From assembly GCA_902479205.1 (NCBI GenBank), contig CABSNX010000093.1, positions 1 to 7,557 on the forward strand: a DNA stretch of 7,557 bases, read 5' to 3'. Under the pieces are notes generated by a model. The model saw only the letters and a program-made list of their open reading frames with translations. It did not search any database and was not told the origin of the DNA. A program made the position numbers and the translations under genes. Origin of the DNA: an uncultured Collinsella sp. (lineage in GTDB: Bacteria; Actinomycetota; Coriobacteriia; Coriobacteriales; Coriobacteriaceae). Positions 1-5,630 of this stretch are shown piece after piece (the stretch's first letter is position 1; every line of letters begins with the position of its first letter).

Positions 1-45
1 GATACTGATCGGTCTCGTGGGCTCGGAGATGTGTATAAGAGACAG
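1..45 (+). other. Nextera (Tn5) sequencing adapter, P7/read-2 side
   Basis: Positions 12-45 are the Illumina Nextera read-2 transposase adapter. It ends in the 19-base Tn5 mosaic end AGATGTGTATAAGAGACAG at 27-45. The preceding 11 bases fit the last three bases of the P7 oligo (GAT) followed by an 8-base index, which is an inference. This is library sequence, not genome, and real sequence starts at 46. Confidence 0.97.
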
Positions 46-341
46 GTAAATAACGTGTTAAGCGGATTGGTGACACTAAAGCCTAAATGAGTGTCGATTG
101 TGGTGCCGGCATCCGATACCCCTTCCCAGCGAATAGTGGAGCGCAATCCCGAGTGGTGATTACAACAACCTGGCGAAGCAACAGCAATAATCGGGGCTTT
201 GAGGACGTCGGTCACGAAAGGGGCTTGGGATAGAGCTCGCCAGCCGTCTTCGGCGTTAGGTAGGCGCGGGTAGAGGTCGCGCACCTGCGGTGGGCAGCGC
301 CAGTAGTGGAATGCGGTGTTTGCGCAGACGATTTCGTCCAT
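46..341 (-). CDS. N-terminal fragment of an unrecognised protein, cut by the contig end
   Basis: I read an open frame from ATG at 341 down to the adapter junction at 46, with no stop in 98 codons, so the C-terminus is missing. It begins MDEIVCANTAFHYWRCPPQV and continues through a PNAEDGW segment and a motif P-G-C-C-N-H-H-S-G-L-R. There is no signal peptide or membrane segment. A strong ribosome binding site, AGGGGAGG, lies 5 bases before the ATG and fixes this start. The overlapping 256-552 minus frame has no such signal and is a shadow. The opening, an A-F-x-Y-W-R aromatic cluster followed by P-P, recalls a lineage-specific Coriobacteriia family of roughly 300 aa that I associate with a C-terminal nuclease-like domain. 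That link is weak, and the missing half would be needed to decide. It is the only gene on the 3' side of the tRNA. Confidence 0.72.
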
Positions 342-674
342 TTGCGCCTCCCCTGGTATCGGCCTTAGGCCGTGTGGATTGCGGGCATGCCCGATTATCT
401 ACCGAGGCATCATGCGGGTAAGTACCGGAAGCAAACCAAAAGCCTGACGAGTTCCGCCGGAAAACCGTCGTGAGATAGATATCCGCTGGAAGACGCTCTG
501 GGCATATGGTCCCTGTCTCCACATTTGCACTTGGATCCCATGGGGAATTCAATGAAAATTCGCATGCGTTTTATACAAAACATGCAATGGCGTCAGCAAA
601 AAGGGTGCGATAAAAATGACGCCTTAGACGACAACGATTTGTTCTTGGTGCCAGTTTTGGTGTCACCCTTGGTG
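342..674. other. Gene-free region with short palindromes
   Basis: No convincing gene in either strand. It holds several short symmetric sequences: CGGCC-TTA-GGCCG at 360-372, the 12-base palindrome CGGGCATGCCCG at 382-393, TTCCG-C-CGGAA at 452-462, and a separated pair GGCGTCA (589-595) / TGACGCC (617-623). A minus-strand GATAAT at 399-394 could be the -10 box for the gene starting at 341, but no good -35 box accompanies it. The palindromes may be operators or nothing. Confidence 0.4.
347..354 (-). promoter_or_regulatory. Ribosome binding site fixing the start at 341
   Basis: AGGGGAGG on the minus strand, 5 bases upstream of the ATG at 341. It is the main argument that the partial frame 341-46 is a real gene. 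Confidence 0.7.
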
Positions 675-711
675 AAAAAAGAAAAAGGCCAGAGGCTTAA
701 CACCTCTGACC
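675..711 (-). terminator. Intrinsic terminator of the tRNA-Val transcript
   Basis: On the minus strand a 9-bp stem, GGTCAGAGG / CCTCTGGCC (one T-G pair), encloses a 7-base loop. It is followed directly by TTTTTCTTTTTT. It lies 11 bases beyond the tRNA CCA end and is a textbook Rho-independent terminator. Confidence 0.93.
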
Positions 712-722
712 TGTGCTTTAGA

Positions 723-797
723 TGGTGGGCGATACAAGATTCGAACTTGTGACCCCATCCGTGTGAAGGATATGCTCTACCCCTGAGCCAATCGCCC
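723..797 (-). tRNA. tRNA-Val (anticodon CAC)
   Basis: The minus strand folds as a complete cloverleaf of 72 bases plus an encoded CCA. The acceptor stem GGGCGAT pairs with ATCGCCC. The D arm is GCTC/GAGC, the anticodon stem TATCC/GGATG with loop TTCACAC, and the T arm ACAAG/CTTGT with loop TTCGAAT. The discriminator is A, followed by CCA at 725-723. The anticodon CAC at 765-763 reads the valine codon GUG. It stands alone, with its own terminator and a plausible promoter. tRNA genes are common integration sites, but I see no duplicated 3' end elsewhere in the window. Confidence 0.96.
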
Positions 798-817
798 GTC
801 GCCTTTCGGCAAAAGAG

Positions 818-847
818 ATACTATCATAGCCGCGCGTGGTTTACCAA
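818..847 (-). promoter_or_regulatory. Possible tRNA-Val promoter
   Basis: Minus strand TTGGTA (847-842) and TAGTAT (823-818) are spaced by 18 bases, each matching 4 of 6 consensus positions. The -10 box ends 20 bases before the tRNA 5' end. An overlapping TATGAT at 828-823 is a better -10 box but sits only 13 bases from that -35 box. Some promoter must exist here, but the exact boxes are uncertain. Confidence 0.35.
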
Positions 848-935
848 GAACTTTTTGCCCCCGATTTTAAATTCGTGGGCGCAGACCGCGCCACCGTAAT
901 CAGGGCAGCCGACAAACCACCAGCTCAACAGCCCT

Positions 936-1745
936 TCATCGCTTAATCCACGAGGTCTCGGGGCGGCAGATAAGTCGCGCGTTGTTGTAGGCCATGTCGA
1001 GCGTGAGGCAGGTGCGCGCGGCGTAAAAGCCGTCCTCGCGCTGGATGGTCAGCGCCAGCTCGGGCTTGTCGCCGGTCAGGCACAGTGGCAACAGCAGTTG
1101 GATCCGGCCGCCGTAGAACTGCGGCACCGCGAGCGTGTAGTTGGCGGCGGCGCGGCGGGCGGCCTCGACGACGGCGCCCTCAAAGGCGCGGCGCAGCAGC
1201 AGCGAGTTGTCCTCCCCCATCAGGCTGGCGGGAATACGCGTAAGGTTCTCCTCGTCGCCCAAAATGTGGTCGATGTTGGAGCGGATGGGCAGGCGGTAGT
1301 CAAAGACCAGCTCGGAGGGGTCCTCGGCAAAGCGCACGCGGCACGGCAGGTACTCAAACGAGACCAGCATGGGGTCGCTCTCCTTAAAGAAACCCTTTAA
1401 AAACCAGCGCTGACGTGCGTCGGGCTTGGTATTGGGCTCAAACAGACCGTAGATGGTCTCGTAGCGGCGCGTGTACAGGCCGGTGTTGAACAGGCAGCGG
1501 TCGTCGTCGAACACCAGCGGCAGGTTGGACGGTGCGGTCTGGTCCACGTCGCGCTCGGTCAGGAACACCGCGCGGCTAAACGAAAACGACAGATAGTTTT
1601 TGAGGATGCGGTTGCTAGGACCCCAGTCCTCGGGATCGGCGAGGTCGACCAGGCGGTCATAACAGGGCTCGGGGCAAAATGCAAAGTCGTACACATTGCT
1701 GCACAGGGTGCTGGGGATTTCCATGTGGTGTCCAATCCATTTCAT
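936..1745 (-). CDS. DUF3825 domain protein
   Basis: The 269-aa protein matches my knowledge of the DUF3825 family along its whole central and C-terminal length. The landmarks are F-N-T-G-L-Y-T near residue 86, I-Y-G-L-F-E-P-N near 98, W-F-L-K-G-F-F-K-E-S-D-P at 114-125, I-R-S-N-I-D-H-I at 154-161, N-Y-T-L-A-V-P-Q-F-Y at 202-211, and L-T-L-D-M-A-Y-N-N-A-R-L near 247-258. The biochemical function of DUF3825 is not established. In some proteins the domain is fused to RNA-related modules such as NYN or OST-HTH, but here it stands alone. The start at 1745 has a poor ribosome binding site, and Met8 (1724) is an alternative. It lies 24 bases downstream of the doc-like gene and may be its last operon member. 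No clear terminator follows before the tRNA promoter region. Confidence 0.88.
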   Translation of the reverse strand: MKWIGHHMEIPSTLCSNVYDFAFCPEPCYDRLVDLADPEDWGPSNRILKNYLSFSFSRAVFLTERDVDQTAPSNLPLVFDDDRCLFNTGLYTRRYETIYGLFEPNTKPDARQRWFLKGFFKESDPMLVSFEYLPCRVRFAEDPSELVFDYRLPIRSNIDHILGDEENLTRIPASLMGEDNSLLLRRAFEGAVVEAARRAAANYTLAVPQFYGGRIQLLLPLCLTGDKPELALTIQREDGFYAARTCLTLDMAYNNARLICRPETSWIKR

Positions 1746-1769
1746 AGCTGGCGTGCGGATGCTTAGATT

Positions 1770-2285
1770 CTATACGTGCGACGGGTCGTCCGTGCCCGCA
1801 ACACAACCGCGGCGCAGCTCTTCGGCTAGCTCGCTGTTCGTGCGGCTACTAGAAACGAGGTCCTGGATCCAGGCGTAGTACTGGTTGTCTTTGGGCTCTG
1901 GGCTGTCGGACAGCACGACCGGAGTGCCGGCGAACCTTAAGACGGACAACGCAAAGACGAGGCTGGTGCGTTTGTTGCCGTCCTCAAAGATGTGGTCCTT
2001 GACCATGTGCTCGGCCACATAAGTGACCTGGTCAAAGATGTCTGCGAAGCGATCGGCCAGCGATTGGCCGAATATCGTACAGAATGCAACCGCAAGCACG
2101 GACTCGACGCGTCCGAGTTCGAGAGCGGCCCGGTCACCGGTGGCGTTGGCCGTATAGCAGCGCCCTACCTTCATCAACGTGTTGTGCAGACGCATCACGG
2201 CCGCTGCCATGGCCTTGAGCGAACCGGCATCATCGAGCACAAGCGGCGCGAACGGATGTGCCCGGCGCGGCGCGACCGCCGTCAT
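1770..2285 (-). CDS. doc: Doc/Fic-family toxin (death-on-curing type)
   Basis: The 171-aa protein carries the Fic/Doc signature H-I-F-E-D-G-N-K-R at residues 98-106. Catalytic Fic AMP-transferases have HPFxxGNGR. The Lys at 105 in place of the second glycine is the Doc variant, and the phage P1 Doc protein with this motif is a kinase that inactivates EF-Tu. A similar activity here is an inference. The N-terminal 35 residues are extra compared with P1 Doc (about 126 aa), and the C-terminus after 130 has a charged helix. The start ATG overlaps the stop of the 61-aa gene upstream by ATGA, which implies translational coupling and a toxin-antitoxin pairing. No membrane or secretion signal is seen, so it should act in the cytoplasm. 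Confidence 0.85.
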   Translation of the reverse strand: MTAVAPRRAHPFAPLVLDDAGSLKAMAAAVMRLHNTLMKVGRCYTANATGDRAALELGRVESVLAVAFCTIFGQSLADRFADIFDQVTYVAEHMVKDHIFEDGNKRTSLVFALSVLRFAGTPVVLSDSPEPKDNQYYAWIQDLVSSSRTNSELAEELRRGCVAGTDDPSHV

Positions 2286-2467
2286 GAGTTCTCCAAGAGC
2301 CTGAGCGCGTTGGGCATGCCCGCAATGGTCAACCGAACAGCTTCATCGATTGACGTGGCGCCGTCGAGCAAAATCGGTGATGCTGAATTTGCCACGTGCG
2401 CAGTTGAATGATCTTCTTGAGCAACGCAATCAGCGCCGTCATCTTGTTGAACATAGCTCCAAGGCAT
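2282..2467 (-). CDS. Small protein, putative antitoxin of the Doc-like toxin
   Basis: The protein is 61 aa, starts MPWSYVQQDDG, and ends in a helical stretch containing I-D-E-A-V-R-L-T and N-A-L-R-L-L-E-N-S. GAGGAG at 2479-2474 is the ribosome binding site and overlaps the stop of the XRE gene, so translation of the three genes is likely coupled. Its last bases overlap the doc-like start (ATGA). Position and size fit an antitoxin, but it does not look like Phd, the usual partner of Doc. The first 11 codons resemble those of the gene at 6223-5945 in both protein and DNA (27 of 33 bases), and the similarity then stops. It may be a chimaeric or degenerated small gene. The antitoxin role rests on context only. 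Confidence 0.65.
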   Translation of the reverse strand: MPWSYVQQDDGADCVAQEDHSTAHVANSASPILLDGATSIDEAVRLTIAGMPNALRLLENS

Positions 2468-2478
2468 GTCTGACTCCT

Positions 2479-3168
2479 CTATAGCTTTACAGATGAAATA
2501 GCCTGCGAGTCGTACTCCAGGGCAACCGGCTGCCAGACGAGGTCTTCGAGTGTGCAGTCCAGGCTTTTTGCGGGCGCCAATGCCGAGGAGACCGAGGCAC
2601 GGCGTAGGTCGAGCTGGTTCTGTTCGTAGAGTTGTATGGCGCGAAGTTTAACCTCCGATTGGGCGGCGAGCTGTTTTTGCGTTAGTCCTGCCGCCTTTCG
2701 CGCCGCTTTGAGGCCCTTTTTGTCTGCCTGGGCGTTGCTCCATTTTTCGATGACAATCTGGGCGAATTTGTCTTCGGAGGCCTCGTGAAGCGGATGGTAC
2801 GAGCCGATGATCCAATCGAGCGGGGCGACTTCGAGTAGCTCATTAAAGCCCAAGCCGCACATCCATTGCGTATAGGCCAAAACCCAGCCCGCCCAATACT
2901 GAGGCGAACGGTCGAACGGATAGGTCTCCTTGCATTCGACGGGGGTCAGTCCCGCATGGGCGATAATATCGCGCGCGAGCTCGTCGCCCGCCATGCCGCA
3001 AACGGCGCGAGGCATACCGCGCTCAAACTGTTTCATCTCAAGAGCGTTCGACAGGATCGCCGTCAACTCGGCTGGAGTCAGCCCTTTGTCACAGAGAGCA
3101 AAATCAACCGCCTCGCCTAGTGTTCTCATGGCATCCTCGAGATACATCTCACTGTAAGCGTGAGTCAT
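2479..3168 (-). CDS. XRE-family HTH protein with conserved N-terminal domain
   Basis: The 229-aa protein has a C-terminal XRE/Cro-type helix-turn-helix at about 152-212: A-R-K-A-A-G-L-T-Q-K-Q-L-A, then R-A-I-Q-L-Y-E-Q-N, then S-L-D-C-T-L-E-D-L. The N-terminal domain (10-145) has F-E-R-G-M-P, A-G-D-E-L-A-R, and R-S-P-Q-Y-W-A-G-W-V-L-A-Y near 87-99. I know this arrangement from gut Firmicutes and Actinobacteria, where such regulators sit beside toxin-like genes, so it probably represses its own operon. The start is unsure. ATG 3168 has a purine-rich GAGAGGGG 10 bases upstream, but it overlaps the preceding frame by 20 bases. Met8 at 3147 starts just after that frame's stop and fits the usual family length. 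The 61-aa gene follows 11 bases downstream. Confidence 0.85.
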   Translation of the reverse strand: MTHAYSEMYLEDAMRTLGEAVDFALCDKGLTPAELTAILSNALEMKQFERGMPRAVCGMAGDELARDIIAHAGLTPVECKETYPFDRSPQYWAGWVLAYTQWMCGLGFNELLEVAPLDWIIGSYHPLHEASEDKFAQIVIEKWSNAQADKKGLKAARKAAGLTQKQLAAQSEVKLRAIQLYEQNQLDLRRASVSSALAPAKSLDCTLEDLVWQPVALEYDSQAISSVKL

Positions 3169-3394
3169 CGCCCGTCATCCCCTCTCGAATGATATCGACG
3201 ATACGGATTCCCTCAAATGGATTTTCGGCAAGTGGCTGCCGATATTCAATACTGGCTTCTAAGACTCTCCGAGTTCGGAAGTGCGGGGAAAGACCGAGTT
3301 CCGCCAACCAGACCCCGGTTATACCCTTTCGTGACCTGCGGTTTTGACGCCAAAATTTGGTTTGTGCTCGGCTGGTTGCGATTTTTCCCCGCAC
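3149..3394 (-). pseudogene. Tail of a truncated gene, fused by chance to the inverted-repeat element
   Basis: An 81-codon frame runs from a GTG inside the right terminus of the palindromic element through the element and ends just before the XRE gene. The first half (about 40 residues) is translated repeat DNA, rich in Arg, Lys and Ser. The second half, from about residue 44, reads like a real protein end: E-A-S-I-E-Y-R-Q-P-L, then N-P-F-E-G-I-R-I-V-D-I-I-R-E-G. I infer that an upstream operon member lost its front when the element inserted or when a deletion occurred at it. I do not recognise the family. It could also be a short noncoding stretch with a chance frame. Confidence 0.4.
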
Positions 3395-3399
3395 TTCCG
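3276..3399. repeat. 124-bp palindromic element with 16-bp perfect inverted termini (MITE/REP-like)
   Basis: CGGAAGTGCGGGGAAA at 3276-3291 is repeated exactly in inverted orientation at 3384-3399. Inside are a second inverted pair, CAACCAG (3305-3311) / CTGGTTG (3372-3378), and an apical hairpin TTTTG-ACGC-CAAAA at 3342-3355. The left part carries a direct repeat CCGAGTTCGG (3269-3278) / CCGAGTTCCG (3294-3303). A TATAAC (-10-like, minus strand, 3323-3318) lies inside. There is no transposase and no clear target-site duplication. It sits between the ATPase/effector unit and the XRE operon and could act as a mobile palindromic unit, a boundary structure or a processing signal. Confidence 0.75.
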
Positions 3400-3514
3400 G
3401 AAATGGGCGTTATGGCTGTGTTGTGCACGGCAAGAAAAGCGCCGAGAAAAGGGCAATCAAGCGGCAGCCGGTAGTCTTGGGAAGCGTTATGGGTATTGCG
3501 GTGGCTGTAAGCCT

Positions 3515-4045
3515 TTACCGGATGAGGTCTGCCAGGCACAACTCGCCCTTGGGGATCTTCGAAAGTCGCTTGTATTCCCTGGCGGCTGCCGTAAGCGAAT
3601 CGGCATCCCAATAACTTTTGAGGAAGCCTTCCCTCTTTACCTCGTGCATGCCGAGCTCCTGTTTGCAGAAGTCGCTCGGTTTCATGCGTCCGCCATGCCA
3701 GCGTCTCCACGCGCCTTCTCGAATGATGGCCAGTACCTCTATCTCAGGATGAGTCACGTAGTTAGCCACCGGGAAACGGTCGGCGTACAGGTTGCCGAGT
3801 TTGAAGCGTTCTTTCCTCGAGTCCAGCACCCTGACGATGCAGACTGGCCAGTCATAGTCTAAGTTGAGGTAGTTATCTTGGATATCGGAGGCTTTGCGCA
3901 GGCGGGTGACGTCCACGACGTCGGCCTCTGAAAAGACGAGCGCGTCCGCCTCGAGGAGAATGTCCACGGCCACCTGTTCCGCTGTTCCCTCGCAGGAGAT
4001 GATCGGATGATATCCCGCAAAGCGAAAACCGTTATCACCGCTCAT
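3515..4045 (-). CDS. Putative Toprim/RloB-like effector paired with an ATPase
   Basis: The 176-aa soluble protein has the layout of a small Toprim-type enzyme. A first strand, H-P-I-I-S-C-E-G-T-A-E (13-23), carries Glu19 and Glu23. A hydrophobic strand P-V-C-I-V-R-V-L-D ends at Asp75. Next comes T-H-P-E-I-E-V-L-A-I-I-R-E-G-A-W at 98-113, which resembles the P-x-F-E-x-W region of RloB-like proteins. The C-terminus has Y-K-R-L-S-K-I-P-K-G-E-L-C-L-A-D-L-I. The canonical Toprim D-x-D is not obvious (D-S-R at 75-77), so this assignment is an inference. The gene overlaps the ATPase stop by 11 bases and has its own strong ribosome binding site. By analogy with AbiL/RloAB, OLD/Gabija and PARIS (ATPase plus Toprim effector), it may be the nuclease arm of an anti-phage system. 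It ends in TAA. Confidence 0.72.
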   Translation of the reverse strand: MSGDNGFRFAGYHPIISCEGTAEQVAVDILLEADALVFSEADVVDVTRLRKASDIQDNYLNLDYDWPVCIVRVLDSRKERFKLGNLYADRFPVANYVTHPEIEVLAIIREGAWRRWHGGRMKPSDFCKQELGMHEVKREGFLKSYWDADSLTAAAREYKRLSKIPKGELCLADLIR

Positions 4046-5210
4046 CGGACACCTCCTCTGCGACGAGCTCTTTAAGCGCGCGCACGTCGGCGTAGCGCGG
4101 AGCGGTCCCCTTCACAAAGTTCGAGGCGAATACCTCCGATTTCTTGTTCTCGATGCGTTTCACGCGGTCGGCGTACTTCACCACGCGCGCACCGCTGTTG
4201 CGTCGGGCGAGAAAGAACACGTTGTCCTTGCGGTGCACGTGATCGAGGAGCTGCGGGTAGTGAGTCGTGAAAACCAGCGTCGCGCCGTTGGGGTTGGTCC
4301 CGCGGGCGGCAAACAGATCAAGCACGACGTTAACCAGTTGGCGGTTAAGGTGGTTCTCCACCTCGTCGACTAAAAGGTAGCCGCCGGAGCGCAGGACCCT
4401 CATTGCGCGCTGCACCAGCCCTAGGCCACGTACAGTGCCGGAGGAGAGCACCTCGGTGAGCCCCCGCTCGGAGATCGTGATGGGCTCGCGACCTGTAAAC
4501 GTCAGTACGAAGGCGCGACCGGAGTCCCGGACCTCGAGGTGCTCGATGCCAGAGTCGAAAACACGAAGCACGTCGTCGAGACCGTTGAATTGCTCAGTGA
4601 GGCGGAAGCCACCGTCGCGCAATGCTATCGCTCGGATGCGATGGCCGAAGTCCTTGGCGAGCACAGCGGCTGCGACGGAAACGTCAGGCGGCGTAAGCGC
4701 CGCCCAAGAGTCCGGCATCTGAGCACGGTCGCACAGCGGGGACGCGAGTTTCTCGATTTCGGCCCAGGATGCCAGGGTCGAGCGCTTGAGGGCCTTGGCT
4801 GGCAGCGAAGAAATCACCTCATCGGAGAACGTCAGCTCGGGACCGTCGTCGCCTCCTTCGACAGTCTGCAGCACTGACTCGAGCAAGTAAAGACGATCTG
4901 CGTGCCATATGACGCACTTGAGCTTGGACGGGCCGTCGAACGCGGCGGGGAACGTTGATGGGAGCCCGCCGCCGCGCGCCGGAGAGCCGTCAACAATGCG
5001 GCAGGCGAGCTCCAGCAGGTTCAGTGCTGTTGTCTTGCCCGTAGCGTTAATGCCCGCCAGCGCAACGACGCTATTCACGTAGAGATGGTCCGCCAGTTCG
5101 AAAGCCGACTCATCGGAGGCCGTCACGCGGTCGGAGGCGAACAGGTCGATTTCGAATAACCCGTCTTCGAACATCGAGAGATGGTCGAAGCAAACCTTTA
5201 ACAACTTCAT
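4035..5210 (-). CDS. ABC/AAA_15-type ATPase (OLD/RloA-like)
   Basis: The 391-aa protein has an N-terminal strand L-K-V-C-F-D-H-L-S-M-F and a Walker A G-I-N-A-T-G-K-T at 53-60. It has an ABC-like signature L-S-S-G-T at 255-259, a Walker B Y-L-L-V-D-E at 278-283, the switch region V-E-N-H-L-N (284-289), and a switch histidine in F-T-T-H-Y-P-Q (314-320). This is the SMC/ABC-like fold of the AAA_15/AAA_21 ATPases in OLD, RloA, AbiL and PARIS (AriA) systems, in which ATP-driven dimers sense infection or DNA ends and control a partner nuclease. There is no Toprim domain on this chain, so the partner is presumably the overlapping 176-aa protein. AAAGG at 5221-5217 and an extended -10 box at 5259-5251 lie upstream. 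The length fits the family. The phage-defence role is inferred from architecture and context. Confidence 0.88.
   Translation of the reverse strand: MKLLKVCFDHLSMFEDGLFEIDLFASDRVTASDESAFELADHLYVNSVVALAGINATGKTTALNLLELACRIVDGSPARGGGLPSTFPAAFDGPSKLKCVIWHADRLYLLESVLQTVEGGDDGPELTFSDEVISSLPAKALKRSTLASWAEIEKLASPLCDRAQMPDSWAALTPPDVSVAAAVLAKDFGHRIRAIALRDGGFRLTEQFNGLDDVLRVFDSGIEHLEVRDSGRAFVLTFTGREPITISERGLTEVLSSGTVRGLGLVQRAMRVLRSGGYLLVDEVENHLNRQLVNVVLDLFAARGTNPNGATLVFTTHYPQLLDHVHRKDNVFFLARRNSGARVVKYADRVKRIENKKSEVFASNFVKGTAPRYADVRALKELVAEEVSDER
4050..4058 (-). promoter_or_regulatory. Ribosome binding site of the 176-aa effector gene, inside the ATPase gene
   Basis: GAGGAGGTG on the minus strand, 4 bases before the ATG at 4045 and inside the last codons of the ATPase gene. 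It is near-perfect and shows that the overlapping second gene is translated efficiently. Confidence 0.75.
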
Positions 5211-5250
5211 CTCAAGCCTTTCGAATACTTGAAACAGATTTTATGGCTCA

Positions 5251-5259
5251 AGTATAACA
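5251..5259 (-). promoter_or_regulatory. Extended -10 promoter of the ATPase/effector unit
   Basis: Minus strand TGTTATACT contains the extended -10 TG followed by TATACT (5256-5251). It is about 40 bases upstream of the ATG at 5210. No good -35 box is visible at the usual spacing, which is tolerable for an extended -10 promoter. Confidence 0.55.
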
Positions 5260-5279
5260 CATGAAGGATATCGCGAATT

Positions 5280-5306
5280 AAGCCTGCCACTAGGCAGAAA
5301 AGGCTT
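5280..5306. repeat. Nested small hairpin between operons
   Basis: CTGCC-ACTA-GGCAG (5284-5297) lies inside a flanking AAGCC (5280-5284) / GGCTT (5302-5306) pair. It lies upstream of the -10 box of the ATPase promoter, in the gap between two operons, so it could be an operator or part of the terminator region. No function can be assigned. Confidence 0.35.
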
Positions 5307-5369
5307 ATCCGCATTGCCGACCTCGTCGATATGCAGGTTCAAATGCTTAGACATTTGATCAAATCGTAC

Positions 5370-5395
5370 AAAAATGGCGAGGTACGTACCTCGCC
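5370..5395 (-). terminator. Palindromic terminator of the nucleotidyltransferase operon
   Basis: A perfect 20-base palindrome at 5376-5395 (GGCGAGGT-ACGT-ACCTCGCC, 8-bp stem, 4-base loop) is followed on the minus strand by ATTTTTGT. It lies 46 bases past the stop at 5442 and insulates this operon from the ATPase promoter downstream. Confidence 0.8.
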
Positions 5396-5441
5396 GATCT
5401 GGCACCTCCAAGACGACAGTCTCTTCGGTGGTTAAATTCTC

Positions 5442-5630
5442 TCACGCTTCAGGAGCTTTTAGAGCTGCATCGATAAGGTCGACGCCGTTGTCGAAGCGGC
5501 CGCACTCCCCCGTCGCAAAGAATGCGTCGCCTTCGCGGATGGCCTCGAGGGCCTCCGGGTTGGGTTCTTTGGAAGGAATAGGTTGAGGGCTGGTATTCGC
5601 AAGCTCCTCGTCCTGCTTACAGCGCTTCAT
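5442..5630 (-). CDS. RelB/DinJ-like small protein, partner of the nucleotidyltransferase
   Basis: A longer frame opens at 5720, but GAGGTG at 5643-5638 points to ATG 5630. This gives 62 aa, overlapping the nucleotidyltransferase stop by 14 bases. The first 20 residues are polar and probably disordered. The rest, N-P-E-A-L-E-A-I-R-E-G-D-A-F-F followed by G-R-F-D-N-G-V-D-L-I-D-A-A-L (24-57), resembles the toxin-wrapping C-terminus of RelB/DinJ antitoxins. There is no RelE-like toxin downstream, because a terminator follows. Nor is it a HEPN protein, the usual partner of MNT enzymes, being too short and lacking an R-x4-6-H motif. It is perhaps a residual antitoxin or a new MNT partner. Confidence 0.62.
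   Translation of the reverse strand: MKRCKQDEELANTSPQPIPSKEPNPEALEAIREGDAFFATGECGRFDNGVDLIDAALKAPEA

Noticed and set aside
256..552. Minus-strand 98-codon frame
   Set aside because: It overlaps the better-supported gene at 341-46 in another frame, lacks a ribosome binding site and has low-complexity composition.
525..752. Plus-strand 75-codon frame ending A-I-Q-D-S-N-L
   Set aside because: Its end is the antisense of the tRNA-Val T arm, a known source of false proteins, and it crosses the terminator.
723..797. tRNA-Val as attachment site of the island
   Set aside because: No duplicated tRNA 3' end and no integrase is present in the window, and the island lies on the tRNA's 5' side.
2054..2070. 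Inverted repeat CGGCCA-GCGAT-TGGCCG inside the doc-like gene
   Set aside because: Short, inside a high-GC coding region and likely chance. No T tract follows in either direction.
3246..3862. Several long frames on both strands around the element and effector gene
   Set aside because: They are shadows of the 176-aa gene or translated inverted-repeat DNA, with no ribosome binding sites and no recognisable domains.
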